Shown: positions 8,740-17,617, counted from the first letter of the stretch. The stretch: DNA of 64,000 nucleotides from Paraburkholderia phosphatilytica (GCF_003443895.1 NZ_QQOA01000001.1:357874-421873), one strand, 5' to 3'. The notes: generated by a model not told the origin, from the letters alone. Program-made: numbers and translations.

Positions 8740-9708
8740 TCACGCGCGACGGCGTAACTCAGGCTGCACGGCGATGCGCGCGCGGAAGTGCTCGGTGCCC
8801 GCGACGATCTTGTCGAGCACCGCATCGAGCGCCCAGAAGCGTTCGCGCACGTCGTAGTCGATCGCGCGGCAGCGGATCGATGCGAACGTGCCGATCCGCT
8901 GGTGATAGAGCTTCGCGAACGCCGGATAGCCGAGCGCTTCCGATACCGCGGCGACGACGAGAAACGTGGACAGTTCTTCCGCGAGCGCGGGGTCCGATGC
9001 ACTCCTCGTGCGCAGCCATTGATAGAGATCCGGGTGGAAATTCGTGAACACGCCGTTGAAACCGGCCGAGCCCGCTTTCATCGCGTCCCATGCAATCGCG
9101 GCGTTCGCGTTGAGGACCTTCAATGGCGAACCTTCGGCCAGCTTCACGCGGCGCTTCACGGTGGCGAGATCGCAGCTCACGTCCTTCAGCATCATGAAGC
9201 GGCCAGTGTCGATGCAGGCCTTCAGCTCGTCGTCGCTCAACAGACGCCGGTATGGCGCCGGGCATTCGTACAGACCGAGCGGCAAGTCGGATGGCAGGCG
9301 CGCGAGCAGATAACGCAGATTCGCGAGGAACGCTTCGGTGCCCTTGCGCTCGGGGTCGAGCCGGTTCGTCACGAGCACGACGCCCTGCGCGCCGGACGCG
9401 GCCGCGGCGTTGAGTTCCTCGGCCTGCGCATCCAGATCGTTGCTGATGTGACCCGACGCGACGACCGGCACGCGCCCCGCCACGCGCTCGACGACGAAGC
9501 GCGCAAGCTCGCGGCGTTCGGCAAGACTCAGGCACTGCATCTCGCTCGACTGCGCGACCGCGAACAGCGCATCGGCGCCATGCGCGAGATACCACTCGAT
9601 CAAACGTTCGAGGCCGGCGTAGTCGATCGCGCCGCTGTCGTCGAACGGCGTGAGCATCACCGGCACGATCCCCTCGATCACAGCAGGCGAATGCGAAACG
9701 GCAGACAT
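8740..9708 (-). CDS. Dihydrodipicolinate synthase-family protein (divergent paralogue 2)
   Basis: A 322-residue member of the same aldolase superfamily as its downstream neighbour, but clearly divergent. The TTGE-type motif is replaced by AQSSEMQCLS. The tyrosine lies in GLYECPAPYR and the likely Schiff-base lysine in RFMMLKDVSCD. The lysine and tyrosine suggest imine chemistry on a 2-keto acid is kept, while the changed Thr-Thr pair implies a different substrate or proton relay. The start at 9708 has a strong AAGGAG site. It lies 53 bases after the MFS gene and 73 before the next lyase, so it belongs to the same operon. The exact reaction is unknown. Confidence 0.85.
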   Translation of the reverse strand: MSAVSHSPAVIEGIVPVMLTPFDDSGAIDYAGLERLIEWYLAHGADALFAVAQSSEMQCLSLAERRELARFVVERVAGRVPVVASGHISNDLDAQAEELNAAAASGAQGVVLVTNRLDPERKGTEAFLANLRYLLARLPSDLPLGLYECPAPYRRLLSDDELKACIDTGRFMMLKDVSCDLATVKRRVKLAEGSPLKVLNANAAIAWDAMKAGSAGFNGVFTNFHPDLYQWLRTRSASDPALAEELSTFLVVAAVSEALGYPAFAKLYHQRIGTFASIRCRAIDYDVRERFWALDAVLDKIVAGTEHFRARIAVQPELRRRA

Positions 9709-9761
9709 GTGTTCTCCTTGTTTTGAGCGACGAATCCGGCGCAGAAAGAAGCCGCTGCGCA

Positions 9762-11081
9762 TCAGGCGGTCAAGACGGTGCGAGCCTCCGCGCCGTCCTG
9801 TTCGGGTATGGGTTTGCGCACCAGCAACAGATAAGCGAGCGCGCCGGCAAACGCGATGCCCGCCGCCGTCAGCAGCGCAGGCACGAACGACCACGCCTGC
9901 GCGATATAGCCGGTGAGAATCGGCGCGAGCGCACCGCCAAGAAAGCCGCCGAAGTTCTGGATCGCACCGAGCGAAGCGACACGGTCCGGCGGCGCGGCCG
10001 CCGTCGCGAGTGCCCACGAGCATGCGGAAGCCGCGTTTGCGAGAAAAATCACGACCGAGATGCACGCAAGCGCAATGGTGTTGCTTTGAACGAGCGCAGC
10101 AGGAATCGTGAACACGACCATGCCGAGCATCGTGATCACCACCGCGTTGCGGCGGCTTGCAACCGCGGAGCGGCTACGTTTCGTGATGAGATCCGAGAAC
10201 CAGCCTGCTACGAGCGCGCCGATGAAGCCGCACAAAAACGGCACCGATGCCGCGAAGCCGGTGCGCATCAGGCTCATGTGGCGCTCGATCGTCAGGTAAC
10301 CCGGCAGCCACGTCAGGTAGACCCAGTTCAGATACACCGAGCCGAAGAAGCCGAGCAGCATGCCCCACGTCGTGCCGTACGAGAACAGGCGCCGCCAGTC
10401 CGCGAAGCTCAGCCGGCGATGTGCGATGTGGGTTTCGTCGGCATCGCCCGCGAGATAGCGGCGCTCTTCGTCGTTGAGACGCAGCGCCTCTGGGTCGCGA
10501 TACAGCGCGAGCCACACGAGCGCGACGACGAGACCGATCGCGCCGGTGCCGACGAACGCCGCGCGCCACCCGAGCGACGCGATCAGCACCGACAGGCACA
10601 GCGGTGCAAGCGCGGTGCCGAGCGGCGAAGCCGCGTTGTAGATGCCGGTGGGGGTGCCGCGCGCGCGCAGCGGAAACCAGTTGGTGACGACGCGCGCCGC
10701 CGACGGATATTGCGGCGCTTCGCCGATACCCAGCACGATGCGCGCGACGATGAACGCGCCGAACGAACCGACGAAACCGCCCGCCGCCTGCGCGAGCGAC
10801 CACACGATCAGCCCCACCCCCAGCAGGCGCCGCGGCCCGATGCGATCGACGAGGCCGCCAACCGGCAACTGGCACATCGCGTAGCTCCACGAAAACGCGG
10901 ACAGCAGGAGCCCCATCTCACCGAGCGACAAACCAAGGCTCGAGCGGATCGACGAATTGGCGACCGCGAGCGTGCCGCGATCGAGGTAGTTGACGATACC
11001 GCTCACCATCAGCAGCGCGAGCGCAACCGTCTGCGCGCGGCGTATGCGGCGCGGCACCGGCTGCGCCTGGTTTTCGCTCAT
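9762..11081 (-). CDS. MFS transporter, ACS family (first gene of the catabolic operon)
   Basis: A 439-residue, 12-helix carrier with the ACS-type first-helix signature VSGIVNYLDRGTLAVA and FLCGFIGALVAGWFSD at the start of the second half. It resembles hexuronate/glucarate or other sugar-acid permeases. The start at 11081 (MSENQAQP) has a GGAG nearby. Longer in-frame starts run into the regulatory region and were discarded. It heads the minus-strand operon, with LacI-type operators just upstream and the LacI gene divergent, so it probably carries the inducing substrate into the cell. Confidence 0.9.
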   Translation of the reverse strand: MSENQAQPVPRRIRRAQTVALALLMVSGIVNYLDRGTLAVANSSIRSSLGLSLGEMGLLLSAFSWSYAMCQLPVGGLVDRIGPRRLLGVGLIVWSLAQAAGGFVGSFGAFIVARIVLGIGEAPQYPSAARVVTNWFPLRARGTPTGIYNAASPLGTALAPLCLSVLIASLGWRAAFVGTGAIGLVVALVWLALYRDPEALRLNDEERRYLAGDADETHIAHRRLSFADWRRLFSYGTTWGMLLGFFGSVYLNWVYLTWLPGYLTIERHMSLMRTGFAASVPFLCGFIGALVAGWFSDLITKRSRSAVASRRNAVVITMLGMVVFTIPAALVQSNTIALACISVVIFLANAASACSWALATAAAPPDRVASLGAIQNFGGFLGGALAPILTGYIAQAWSFVPALLTAAGIAFAGALAYLLLVRKPIPEQDGAEARTVLTA

Positions 11082-11137
11082 GCCCGTCGTCTCCGTGCAT
11101 TGGTATTCGCTGGTTCGCTGTTGAGCGCGCATCTTGA

Positions 11138-11151
11138 TATTAGCGCTTACA
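11138..11151. promoter_or_regulatory. LacI-type operator 1
   Basis: The 14-mer TATTAGCGCTTACA matches the LacI/GalR-family palindrome with central GCGC and flanking TTA/TAA half-sites, with two changes. It lies 57 bases upstream of the MFS start and overlaps a TAATAT -10-like box on the minus strand, so binding would repress the catabolic operon. Confidence 0.65.
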
Positions 11152-11258
11152 CTCTGCTTCGCCATCACGGCCCGCCAACTGTGACGGGCCGTTCGGCAGG
11201 GCTCTCAGTTCCCTATTTTTTACGGCTTTTGTTAGCCCATGGCCCTCGGAGGCATTCA

Positions 11259-11272
11259 TGATAGCGCTTACA
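11259..11272. promoter_or_regulatory. LacI-type operator 2
   Basis: TGATAGCGCTTACA is a second copy of the same palindrome type, 121 bases from the first centre to centre and about 190 bases before the LacI start. Two such sites in one divergent region suggest autoregulation of the repressor gene, or DNA looping between the sites. Confidence 0.65.
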
Positions 11273-11457
11273 TTTTTACCATAACTGGCTTTTGAAGCAA
11301 GCCCCTGGATGAGCACTTCGGGGTTTACGCGGAGACTCACGCCGGGCCGCATGGTTTATCGATTCCGACCCGCGTCTGAGTGCCTGCATCGCGGGTAAGA
11401 TGGCGACGGCACGCCCACCGCGACCGTTCACGTCCGTCCTCCACCTCTTTCGCACCG

Positions 11458-12543
11458 ATGAGCCGTTCCTCGCCTTCCACCGCCACGACGCCCACACCGC
11501 CGCGTTCGCGCCGCTCGACCGGCCGTTCGGTGCTGAGCGACGTCGCGAAGCTCGCGGGCGTTTCCACAGCAACGGTGTCGCGGGTCTACAACGAACCGGC
11601 AAAGGTCTCCGCCGACGTGCAGGAACGCGTGCGCCAGGCCGCCCTCACGCTGAACTGGATTCCGAACGCGGCGGGCCGCGCGCTCGCGTCGACACGCACG
11701 CACATCGCCGGCGCGGTGATTCCGACGCTGGACGATCAGGTGTTCGCTTCGCAGGTCGCGGAGATGCAGGCCGTGTTCGCGGAACATGGCATCACGCTGT
11801 TTCTCGGCTGCTCGAACTACGATCCGGCGCAGGCGCTGACGCAGGTCCGCGCGATGCTCGCGCGCGGCGTCGAAGCCATGGCGATCGTCGGCGAGGCCTA
11901 TTCGCCCGAGCTGTTCCAGGCGCTCAGCCAGTATCGCGTGCCGTATGTCGTCACGTACGCGTATCGCGCGGACAGTCCGCATCCGTGCGTCGGCTTCGAC
12001 AACGCGAAGGCATTCTTCGATGTGACGAGCCATCTGATCGCGCTGGGGCATCGCGAACTCGGCGTCGTGATGCAGCCCACGCACGACAACGACCGCGTGC
12101 AGGCGCGCGTGCGCGGCATTCGCGAGGCACTCGCGCGGCACGGACTCGCGGTGCGGCCCGACAACGTGCGCGAAGGCCCGTCCACGATCGCGTTTGGCCG
12201 CGAAAGCTTGCGCTCGATCTGGCGGCAGTCGGCGAAACGGCCAACGGCCATCGTCTGCGGCAATGACTCGCTCGCCGTCGGCGTGCTGCTCGAAGCGCAG
12301 GCGCTCGGCATCGACGTGCCGCGCGATTTGTCAGTCACGGGTTTCGACGACCTCGCGCTGGCCAAAGAAATTCAGCCGGCGCTGACCACGATGCGCGTCG
12401 ACACCGGCGCAATCGGCCGGCTCGCCGCGCAGCAACTGCTCGACGTGATGAACGGTCGCGGCACGATCGCCGGCCACGAACTTCACGCAACGCTCGAGGT
12501 GCGCGAATCGACCGCGAAGGTGGCGGTGCGCAAGAGGAAGTAA
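11458..12543 (+). CDS. LacI-family transcriptional repressor
   Basis: A 361-residue regulator. After a Ser/Thr/Pro-rich N-terminal tail comes the LacI helix-turn-helix and hinge (VLSDVAKLAGVSTATVSRVY, then an AAGRALAST hinge helix). The remainder is a periplasmic-binding-protein-like sensor domain of about 270 residues with the usual VTGFDDLALAKEI near the end. It is divergent from the five-gene MFS/lyase/oxidase operon. The two GCGC-centred operators lie between them, so it is the likely local repressor, released by a pathway sugar acid. No strong ribosome site precedes the ATG, and a start a few codons away is possible. Confidence 0.9.
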   Translation: MSRSSPSTATTPTPPRSRRSTGRSVLSDVAKLAGVSTATVSRVYNEPAKVSADVQERVRQAALTLNWIPNAAGRALASTRTHIAGAVIPTLDDQVFASQVAEMQAVFAEHGITLFLGCSNYDPAQALTQVRAMLARGVEAMAIVGEAYSPELFQALSQYRVPYVVTYAYRADSPHPCVGFDNAKAFFDVTSHLIALGHRELGVVMQPTHDNDRVQARVRGIREALARHGLAVRPDNVREGPSTIAFGRESLRSIWRQSAKRPTAIVCGNDSLAVGVLLEAQALGIDVPRDLSVTGFDDLALAKEIQPALTTMRVDTGAIGRLAAQQLLDVMNGRGTIAGHELHATLEVRESTAKVAVRKRK

Positions 12544-12597
12544 ATCCCTGCGCTCGAACCTCAGCGCAAAACCCGAACCCCATCTGCCCCTCACCGC

Positions 12598-12616
12598 GCC
12601 ACACGAACCGTGTGGC
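12598..12616. repeat. Inverted repeat, 8-bp arms with 3-base loop
   Basis: GCCACACG and its exact complement surround AAC in the 175-base gap between the LacI gene and the acyl-CoA dehydrogenase-like gene. It could be the hairpin ending the lacI transcript (no T run follows) or an operator for the following cluster. Confidence 0.4.
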
Positions 12617-12718
12617 ATGACGCTTGCGCTTTATTTGCCGCGAGCGCTCTGCTGCAGACCATCGCAGTGGCACGTAACGCCGCACCACGTCATGCCGACC
12701 TCTTGTGCAGGAGCAGCG

Positions 12719-13861
12719 ATGAGCGAGATCGACAGCCACCCCGAACGCGTGACGACTGCGCCGCGCACGCGTAGCCGTCGGCGCGATACGGCAAACGCAG
12801 CCGACACAGCGACATTCTCGGATATCGCAGCGCTGCGCCGTATGCTCGCGACCTTCCACTTCGAAGACGAACGCGCGGAAGATCGCGCTGCCGCGCTGCG
12901 CACACTGCACGAACAGGGCCTCGCGTGCCTGCCGCTGCCGGGCCGCGGCCGTACGCTCGAACGATGGGCTGCGCTCGCTGCCGTCGCCGCGTGCGATCTC
13001 GCGCTCGTGAAACTGTACGAAGGCCACACCGACGCGCTCACGATCCTCACCGAACTCGGCGCACATCCACTCGTCGCCACCGGCATCTGGGGCGTGTGGG
13101 CCGCGGACCCGCCGCGCCAGCGCGTGATCGCAACGCCCGATCGCGACGACCGCGTTCGACTCGACGGCATGAAGCCGTGGTGCTCGGGCGGCCCGAGTTG
13201 CTCGCATGCACTCGTCACGGCGTGGCTCAATGGCGACCCGATACTCGTGGCCATCGACCTCGCACAACCGTCGGTTACGATCGACGGCCACCGCTGGCAG
13301 GCGCTCGGCATGGCAGCCACCGGTACCAGCGATGTGACGTTCGAACGCTCGCTCGGCTGGCAGATCGGACCCGCTGACGCATATCTGGCGCGGCCCGGCT
13401 TCTGGCATGGCGGCGCGGGCATCGCCGCGTGCTGGTTCGGCTCGCTGGAAGCGATCGCACGGGCACTGCATGCGGGCATCGCGGGTCGCGCCGATCCGCG
13501 CGACCCGCACGCGATTGCACATCTTGGCGCCGTCGATGCGCGCATCAGCGAAGTGGCCGCACTGCTGCGCGAAACCGCCGCGGCGATCGATCGCGCGCCC
13601 CGCACCGACGCGCGTGCGTGGGCACTGCGCGCGCGCCTTTCGGTCGAGGCTGCCGCGTTCGACATCATCGAGCGAACTGGCCGCGTGCTTGGCCCAATGC
13701 CGTTCTGCGGCGATCGCTGGTTCGCGCGCGCGATGGCCGATTTGCCCGTCTTCCTGCGACAGAGCCATGCGGAACGCGATGCAGCAGTGTTGGCCGACAC
13801 GCTGATCGCAGGCGATCTCGCGCACTGGTCGCTCGAACCCACAGGCGGAGCGCACGCATGA
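12719..13861 (+). CDS. Acyl-CoA dehydrogenase-like flavoprotein
   Basis: A 380-residue protein with the size and fold pattern of acyl-CoA dehydrogenases. A helical N-terminal domain carries CDLALVKLYEGHTDALTILTELG. A beta domain follows around residues 130-220, with the FAD/substrate region DRVRLDGMKPWCSGG. A C-terminal four-helix bundle contains AEVAALLRETAAAID-type helices. It is divergent from beta-oxidation enzymes and the catalytic base is not obvious. AGGAG precedes the ATG at 12719. Its stop overlaps the methyltransferase start (ATGA), so it opens a tightly coupled cluster with a methyltransferase, a glycosyltransferase and a PIG-L deacetylase. In that setting it more likely modifies an acyl group on a biosynthetic intermediate than degrades fatty acids. 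Confidence 0.8.
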   Translation: MSEIDSHPERVTTAPRTRSRRRDTANAADTATFSDIAALRRMLATFHFEDERAEDRAAALRTLHEQGLACLPLPGRGRTLERWAALAAVAACDLALVKLYEGHTDALTILTELGAHPLVATGIWGVWAADPPRQRVIATPDRDDRVRLDGMKPWCSGGPSCSHALVTAWLNGDPILVAIDLAQPSVTIDGHRWQALGMAATGTSDVTFERSLGWQIGPADAYLARPGFWHGGAGIAACWFGSLEAIARALHAGIAGRADPRDPHAIAHLGAVDARISEVAALLRETAAAIDRAPRTDARAWALRARLSVEAAAFDIIERTGRVLGPMPFCGDRWFARAMADLPVFLRQSHAERDAAVLADTLIAGDLAHWSLEPTGGAHA

Positions 13862-14481
13862 GCGCCACGACGACGGCCACGATCTGTGACGCCGCCTACT
13901 TCGATGCGCTGTACGCGACGAGCGACGACCCGTGGGACTATCGCGGCCGCTGGTACGAGTCCCGCAAGCGTCAGCTCGCGCTCGCCTGTCTGCCGCGCGA
14001 GCGTTATCGCAGCGGCTTCGAACCGGCCTGCTCGAATGGCGAACTGGCTGCGAGTCTCGCGCCGCGCTGCGATGCGTTGCTGTGCGCCGACCTGAACGCA
14101 CGCGCGGTCGAACTCGCCACGCAGCGTTGCAAGTCATGGCCGCACGTGCGCGTCGAACAGCGCACGATGCCTACGGAATGGCCCGACGACGGGCGCTTCG
14201 ACCTGATCGTCATCAGCGAACTCCTGTACTACCTCACCACGCAGGCGACTGCGCAACTCGCCGCGCTCGCGCAGGGATCGCTCGCGAAAGACGGCACGCT
14301 GCTCGCGTGCCACTGGACGCATCCGTTCGAAGGCGCTCTGCAATCCGCACGCCAGGCGCACGCCGCCTTCGATGCATGCATGTGCCTCACGAAGCTCGTG
14401 AGGCATATGGAGGCCGATCTGCTGCTCGAAGTCTGGTCGAACGATGCACGCCCGGTCGCGGCGCGGGAGGGCATCGCATGA
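13858..14481 (+). CDS. NodS-like SAM-dependent methyltransferase
   Basis: A 207-residue class I methyltransferase. It starts with an FDALYATSDDPWDYRGRWYE segment typical of NodS-type N-methyltransferases. The SAM-binding motif I is FEPACSNGELAASLA near residue 50 and motif II is ALLCADLNARAVELA. RFDLIVISELLYYL near residue 115 is the post-I acidic region. NodS methylates the free amine of a deacetylated chitooligosaccharide, so a sugar amine exposed by the cluster's PIG-L enzyme is a reasonable but unproven substrate. The gene overlaps both its upstream and its downstream neighbour by 4 bases. Confidence 0.85.
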   Translation: MSATTTATICDAAYFDALYATSDDPWDYRGRWYESRKRQLALACLPRERYRSGFEPACSNGELAASLAPRCDALLCADLNARAVELATQRCKSWPHVRVEQRTMPTEWPDDGRFDLIVISELLYYLTTQATAQLAALAQGSLAKDGTLLACHWTHPFEGALQSARQAHAAFDACMCLTKLVRHMEADLLLEVWSNDARPVAAREGIA

Positions 14482-15137
14482 TCGGCGTCGTGATTCCTGC
14501 CCATAACGAGGAGGCGTTTCTCGCCACCTGTCTCGGCGCGGTGTGCATCGCGGCCGCGCATCCGTCGCTGGGTGGCGAAGAGGTGTGCATCATCGTCGCG
14601 CTCGATAGCTGCACCGACCGCTCGCATGCGATCGCGCGGACGCTGTGCATCGAAACGATCGTCGTCGCGGAACGCAACGTCGGCAAGGCGCGCGCCGCGG
14701 GCGCGGATCTGCTGCTCGCGCGTGGCGCGCGCTGGCTCGCGTTTACCGACGCCGATAGCGTGGTCGCGCACGACTGGCTCATCACGCAGTTGATGCTCGA
14801 CGTCGAAGCCGTGTGCGGCTGTGTATCGGTCCACGTCGACGACTGGCAGATGCATCCGACGCGCACCCGCGAAATCTGGCAGCGCCGCTACCAGCCCATC
14901 GATGGCCACCGGCATGTGCACGGCGCGAATCTCGGCGTCGCCGCGCACGCGTATCAGCGCGCGGGAGGTTTCCCGCCGCTCGCGTGCGACGAGGACGTCG
15001 CGCTCGTCAACATGCTGATCGTCACCGGCGCGCGCATCGCGTGGAGCGCCGCGCCGCGCGTCACGACGAGCGGCCGCCTGGACAGCCGCGCGCGCGGCGG
15101 CTTCGGCGATACGCTGGCTGCGTGGTCGACCGAGTGA
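14478..15137 (+). CDS. Family 2 (GT-A) glycosyltransferase
   Basis: A 219-residue GT2 enzyme: IGVVIPAHNEEAFLATCL at the very N-terminus, the nucleotide-sugar/metal motif FTDADSVV near residue 95 and the acceptor-side acidic segment ACDEDVALVNM near residue 175. It has no transmembrane helices, so it is a cytoplasmic, non-processive transferase, unlike NodC. It begins inside the methyltransferase stop (ATGA), so the two are translationally coupled. The donor and acceptor sugars are unknown. Confidence 0.87.
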   Translation: MIGVVIPAHNEEAFLATCLGAVCIAAAHPSLGGEEVCIIVALDSCTDRSHAIARTLCIETIVVAERNVGKARAAGADLLLARGARWLAFTDADSVVAHDWLITQLMLDVEAVCGCVSVHVDDWQMHPTRTREIWQRRYQPIDGHRHVHGANLGVAAHAYQRAGGFPPLACDEDVALVNMLIVTGARIAWSAAPRVTTSGRLDSRARGGFGDTLAAWSTE

Positions 15138-15209
15138 TAGCTGGCAACCGAGGCCATGGACGGCATGCAATTTGCGGCAGCGTAAGCGATCACTTACGAG
15201 AGGTTCGCG

Positions 15210-16817
15210 ATGACCGCTTCCACGCCCATGCAAAAGGTCGCGTCGCTTGCCGGGCTGCGTTCAGGCGTGCCGACACGGGTCCAGGCAGGCGAAACGGCGA
15301 TCCTGCTGATTCGCGATGACGACGGCGTGCGCGCATTCGGCGCCGACTGTCCGCACGCGGGTGCGCCGCTCGATGAAGGCGCGATCTGCCACGGCCGGTT
15401 GGTGTGCCCGTGGCACAAGGCCACCTTCGACATCCGTAATGGCGCGCTGCTCGAACCGCCCGCGCTGCAAGGTTTGCCGCGCTATTCCGTGGAGGTGGAA
15501 GGCGACGACGTGCTGGTGTCCGCCACCGCGGACGATCCGCTTCCCGCCGCACAGGTCGATGGAGAAAACTCGCGCAAGAACCAGACCTTCGCGATCGTCG
15601 GCGGAGGAGCGGCCGGTGCGGCCGCGTGCGCGTCGCTGCGCGAATTCGGCTTCGCGGGGCGCCTGGTATTGATCGATGCCGAGACCGACGTGCCATACGA
15701 TCGCACCGCGCTCAGCAAATTCGTGCCCGCCGGCGAACTGAAACCCGACGACGTCTATCCGCTGCTGCCCGACGATTTCTTCGGCACGCATCACGTCGAA
15801 TGCCTGCGCGGACAGGTGATGAAGCTCGATGCGCATGCACGCGAGATCACGATCGACGGCGCGCAGACGCTACGCTATGACGCCGCGCTCGTCGCACCCG
15901 GCAGCGTGCCGAAAGCACCGAATATTCGCGGACTCGACGACCCGGCCGTTCGCGAGCGAACCGTGATGCTGCGCAATCTCGATGACGCGCGCCGTCTAGA
16001 TGGTCTTGCCGACAAGGGCGGACACGCGGTCGTGATCGGCAGCAGCTTCATCGGCCTCGAAGTCGCATCGGCGCTGCGCAATCGCAAACTGCAGGTGACC
16101 GTCGTTGCGCCTGAAAGCACGCCGTTTGCCGCGCAGTTCGGCGACGCGATCGGCGCGCACTTTCAGCGTCTGCACGAACAGAACGGCACCACGTTCAGGC
16201 TCGACACGCAGGTCGAAGCGATCGACGCCGCCGGTGCGCAATTAAGCGTGCACCTACAGGGCCGCGAAACGCTGAAGTGCGACTTCGTCGTCATCGGCAC
16301 GGGTGTGCAGCCAACCGCCGAGTTCCTGAAAGGTGTCGACAGGAACGACGATGGCGGCGTGGATGTCGACGAATCGATGCGCGTCGCCGATGCGCTCTAT
16401 GCAGCCGGCGATATCGCCGCGGCGCGTTTCGGCCCCGGCGCGCAGCGCATTCGCATCGAGCACTGGCGCGTCGCGCAGCAACAGGCCCGCGCAGCCGCAC
16501 GCGCGATGCTCGGCCTCAAAGCCGCGCAAGCGGCGGTGCCGTTTTTCTGGACCTACCACTACGACAAACAGTTCGACTACGTAGGTCACGTGCGCGCGGG
16601 CGAATGGGATCAGCAACTGACCGTCGGTTCGCTCGATAACGACGATTTCGTCACGCTGTTCGCGCGCAACGGCCAGGTGCTCGCTGTGCTGGCCTGCAAC
16701 CGCGAGCGCGCGGTGGCGGTGCTTGCCGAGGCCATGCGCGAGACGCTCAGCGTCGATGCGGCGAAGAACCTGATCGACGATGCGCAGCGTGACGATGCCA
16801 AGCGCGATGACGGTTAA
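15210..16817 (+). CDS. Rieske-domain AIF-like FAD/NAD-dependent oxidoreductase
   Basis: A 535-residue fusion. Residues 1-100 are a Rieske [2Fe-2S] domain with GADCPHAG and LVCPWHKATFD as the cluster ligands. Residues 125-430 form a pyridine-nucleotide-disulfide oxidoreductase with the FAD motif AIVGGGAAGAAACASL and the NAD motif AVVIGSSFIGLEVASAL. A C-terminal reductase-like domain follows. This is the apoptosis-inducing-factor-like (AIFL) arrangement of ferredoxin/rubredoxin reductases. It lies 72 bases after the glycosyltransferase and overlaps the PIG-L gene, so it may supply electrons to the acyl-CoA dehydrogenase-like enzyme or act independently. Membership of the cluster's pathway is inferred only from position. 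Confidence 0.9.
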   Translation: MTASTPMQKVASLAGLRSGVPTRVQAGETAILLIRDDDGVRAFGADCPHAGAPLDEGAICHGRLVCPWHKATFDIRNGALLEPPALQGLPRYSVEVEGDDVLVSATADDPLPAAQVDGENSRKNQTFAIVGGGAAGAAACASLREFGFAGRLVLIDAETDVPYDRTALSKFVPAGELKPDDVYPLLPDDFFGTHHVECLRGQVMKLDAHAREITIDGAQTLRYDAALVAPGSVPKAPNIRGLDDPAVRERTVMLRNLDDARRLDGLADKGGHAVVIGSSFIGLEVASALRNRKLQVTVVAPESTPFAAQFGDAIGAHFQRLHEQNGTTFRLDTQVEAIDAAGAQLSVHLQGRETLKCDFVVIGTGVQPTAEFLKGVDRNDDGGVDVDESMRVADALYAAGDIAAARFGPGAQRIRIEHWRVAQQQARAAARAMLGLKAAQAAVPFFWTYHYDKQFDYVGHVRAGEWDQQLTVGSLDNDDFVTLFARNGQVLAVLACNRERAVAVLAEAMRETLSVDAAKNLIDDAQRDDAKRDDG

Positions 16818-17526
16818 CTCCACGGCGCACGAAGCGCCGCTGTTCGTCGTTTCGCCGCACCTGGACGATGGCGTGTTCGGCTGCGGCACGTGGCTGGCCG
16901 CGCAACCGGGTTCGACAGTGTGCACCGTGTGCGCCGCGATACCGCCGGTCGCGATACGGACCGAGTGGGACCGGGGCGCAGGATTTCGCGATTCGACCGA
17001 AGCGATGCGTACACGTCTGCACGAAGACCACGACGCGCTGGTCTTCCTGCATGCCACCGCGCTGCATCTACCGTTCTTCGATCATCAGTACGGCCAGCCG
17101 GCCACGCCGCGCGAGATCGCGCAGGCGATCGCGGATGAATTGCGCCAGCGCGGCGCGCATCGGCTGGCGATGCCGCTCGGGCTCGCGCATCCGGACCATA
17201 CGCTCGCGAGCGACGCGTGTCTGCTCGTGCTGCAGGCGTTGAAACTGGAACGCTGCATCGTCTACGAAGAAGCGCTGTATCGCGCGCTACCGGGCACCGT
17301 CGACGCGCGCATCGCCGAACTCACAGCGCGACACCCCGAGTTCGAATTGACGCGATTCGAGCCGCCCCACGCGGCGATGAACGAAGCGGCACAGGCGCAG
17401 CATCGACATCGCAAGCATGCCGCGATACAGGCTTACCGCAGCCAGTTGCCGGCGCTCACCCATCTGCCCGTGCGCGATCTCGACGCACCGGAACGCTTCT
17501 GGATGTTGACGCGTCGAGACGGCTGA
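16807..17526 (+). CDS. PIG-L family (LmbE-like) deacetylase
   Basis: About 239 residues with the two zinc-site motifs of PIG-L/LmbE enzymes: SPHLDDGVFGCG at the N-terminus (PHxDD type) and LAHPDHTLASDA near residue 120. Such enzymes remove N-acetyl groups from GlcNAc-containing lipids or metabolites. Three in-frame ATGs exist (16780, 16795, 16807), all inside the end of the upstream reductase gene. The third is used because the family core starts soon after, but no ribosome site distinguishes them. Together with the GT2 and NodS-like genes it gives a glycosylate/deacetylate/methylate set of activities. Confidence 0.87.
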   Translation: MTVNSTAHEAPLFVVSPHLDDGVFGCGTWLAAQPGSTVCTVCAAIPPVAIRTEWDRGAGFRDSTEAMRTRLHEDHDALVFLHATALHLPFFDHQYGQPATPREIAQAIADELRQRGAHRLAMPLGLAHPDHTLASDACLLVLQALKLERCIVYEEALYRALPGTVDARIAELTARHPEFELTRFEPPHAAMNEAAQAQHRHRKHAAIQAYRSQLPALTHLPVRDLDAPERFWMLTRRDG

Positions 17527-17617
17527 GCGCATTGCGCAGCACGCGCGGCCTCAAAGAACGACCGCCGGCGCGGGCCATCTGCGCTGGCGGTCGTGACACC
17601 CGCTTGGCTGGAAAGCG

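Noticed and set aside
12335..14137. 600-codon open frame on the minus strand
   Set aside because: It is opposite the acyl-CoA dehydrogenase-like and methyltransferase genes, which have family motifs, overlapping starts and ribosome sites; the antisense product is Arg/Cys-rich noise.
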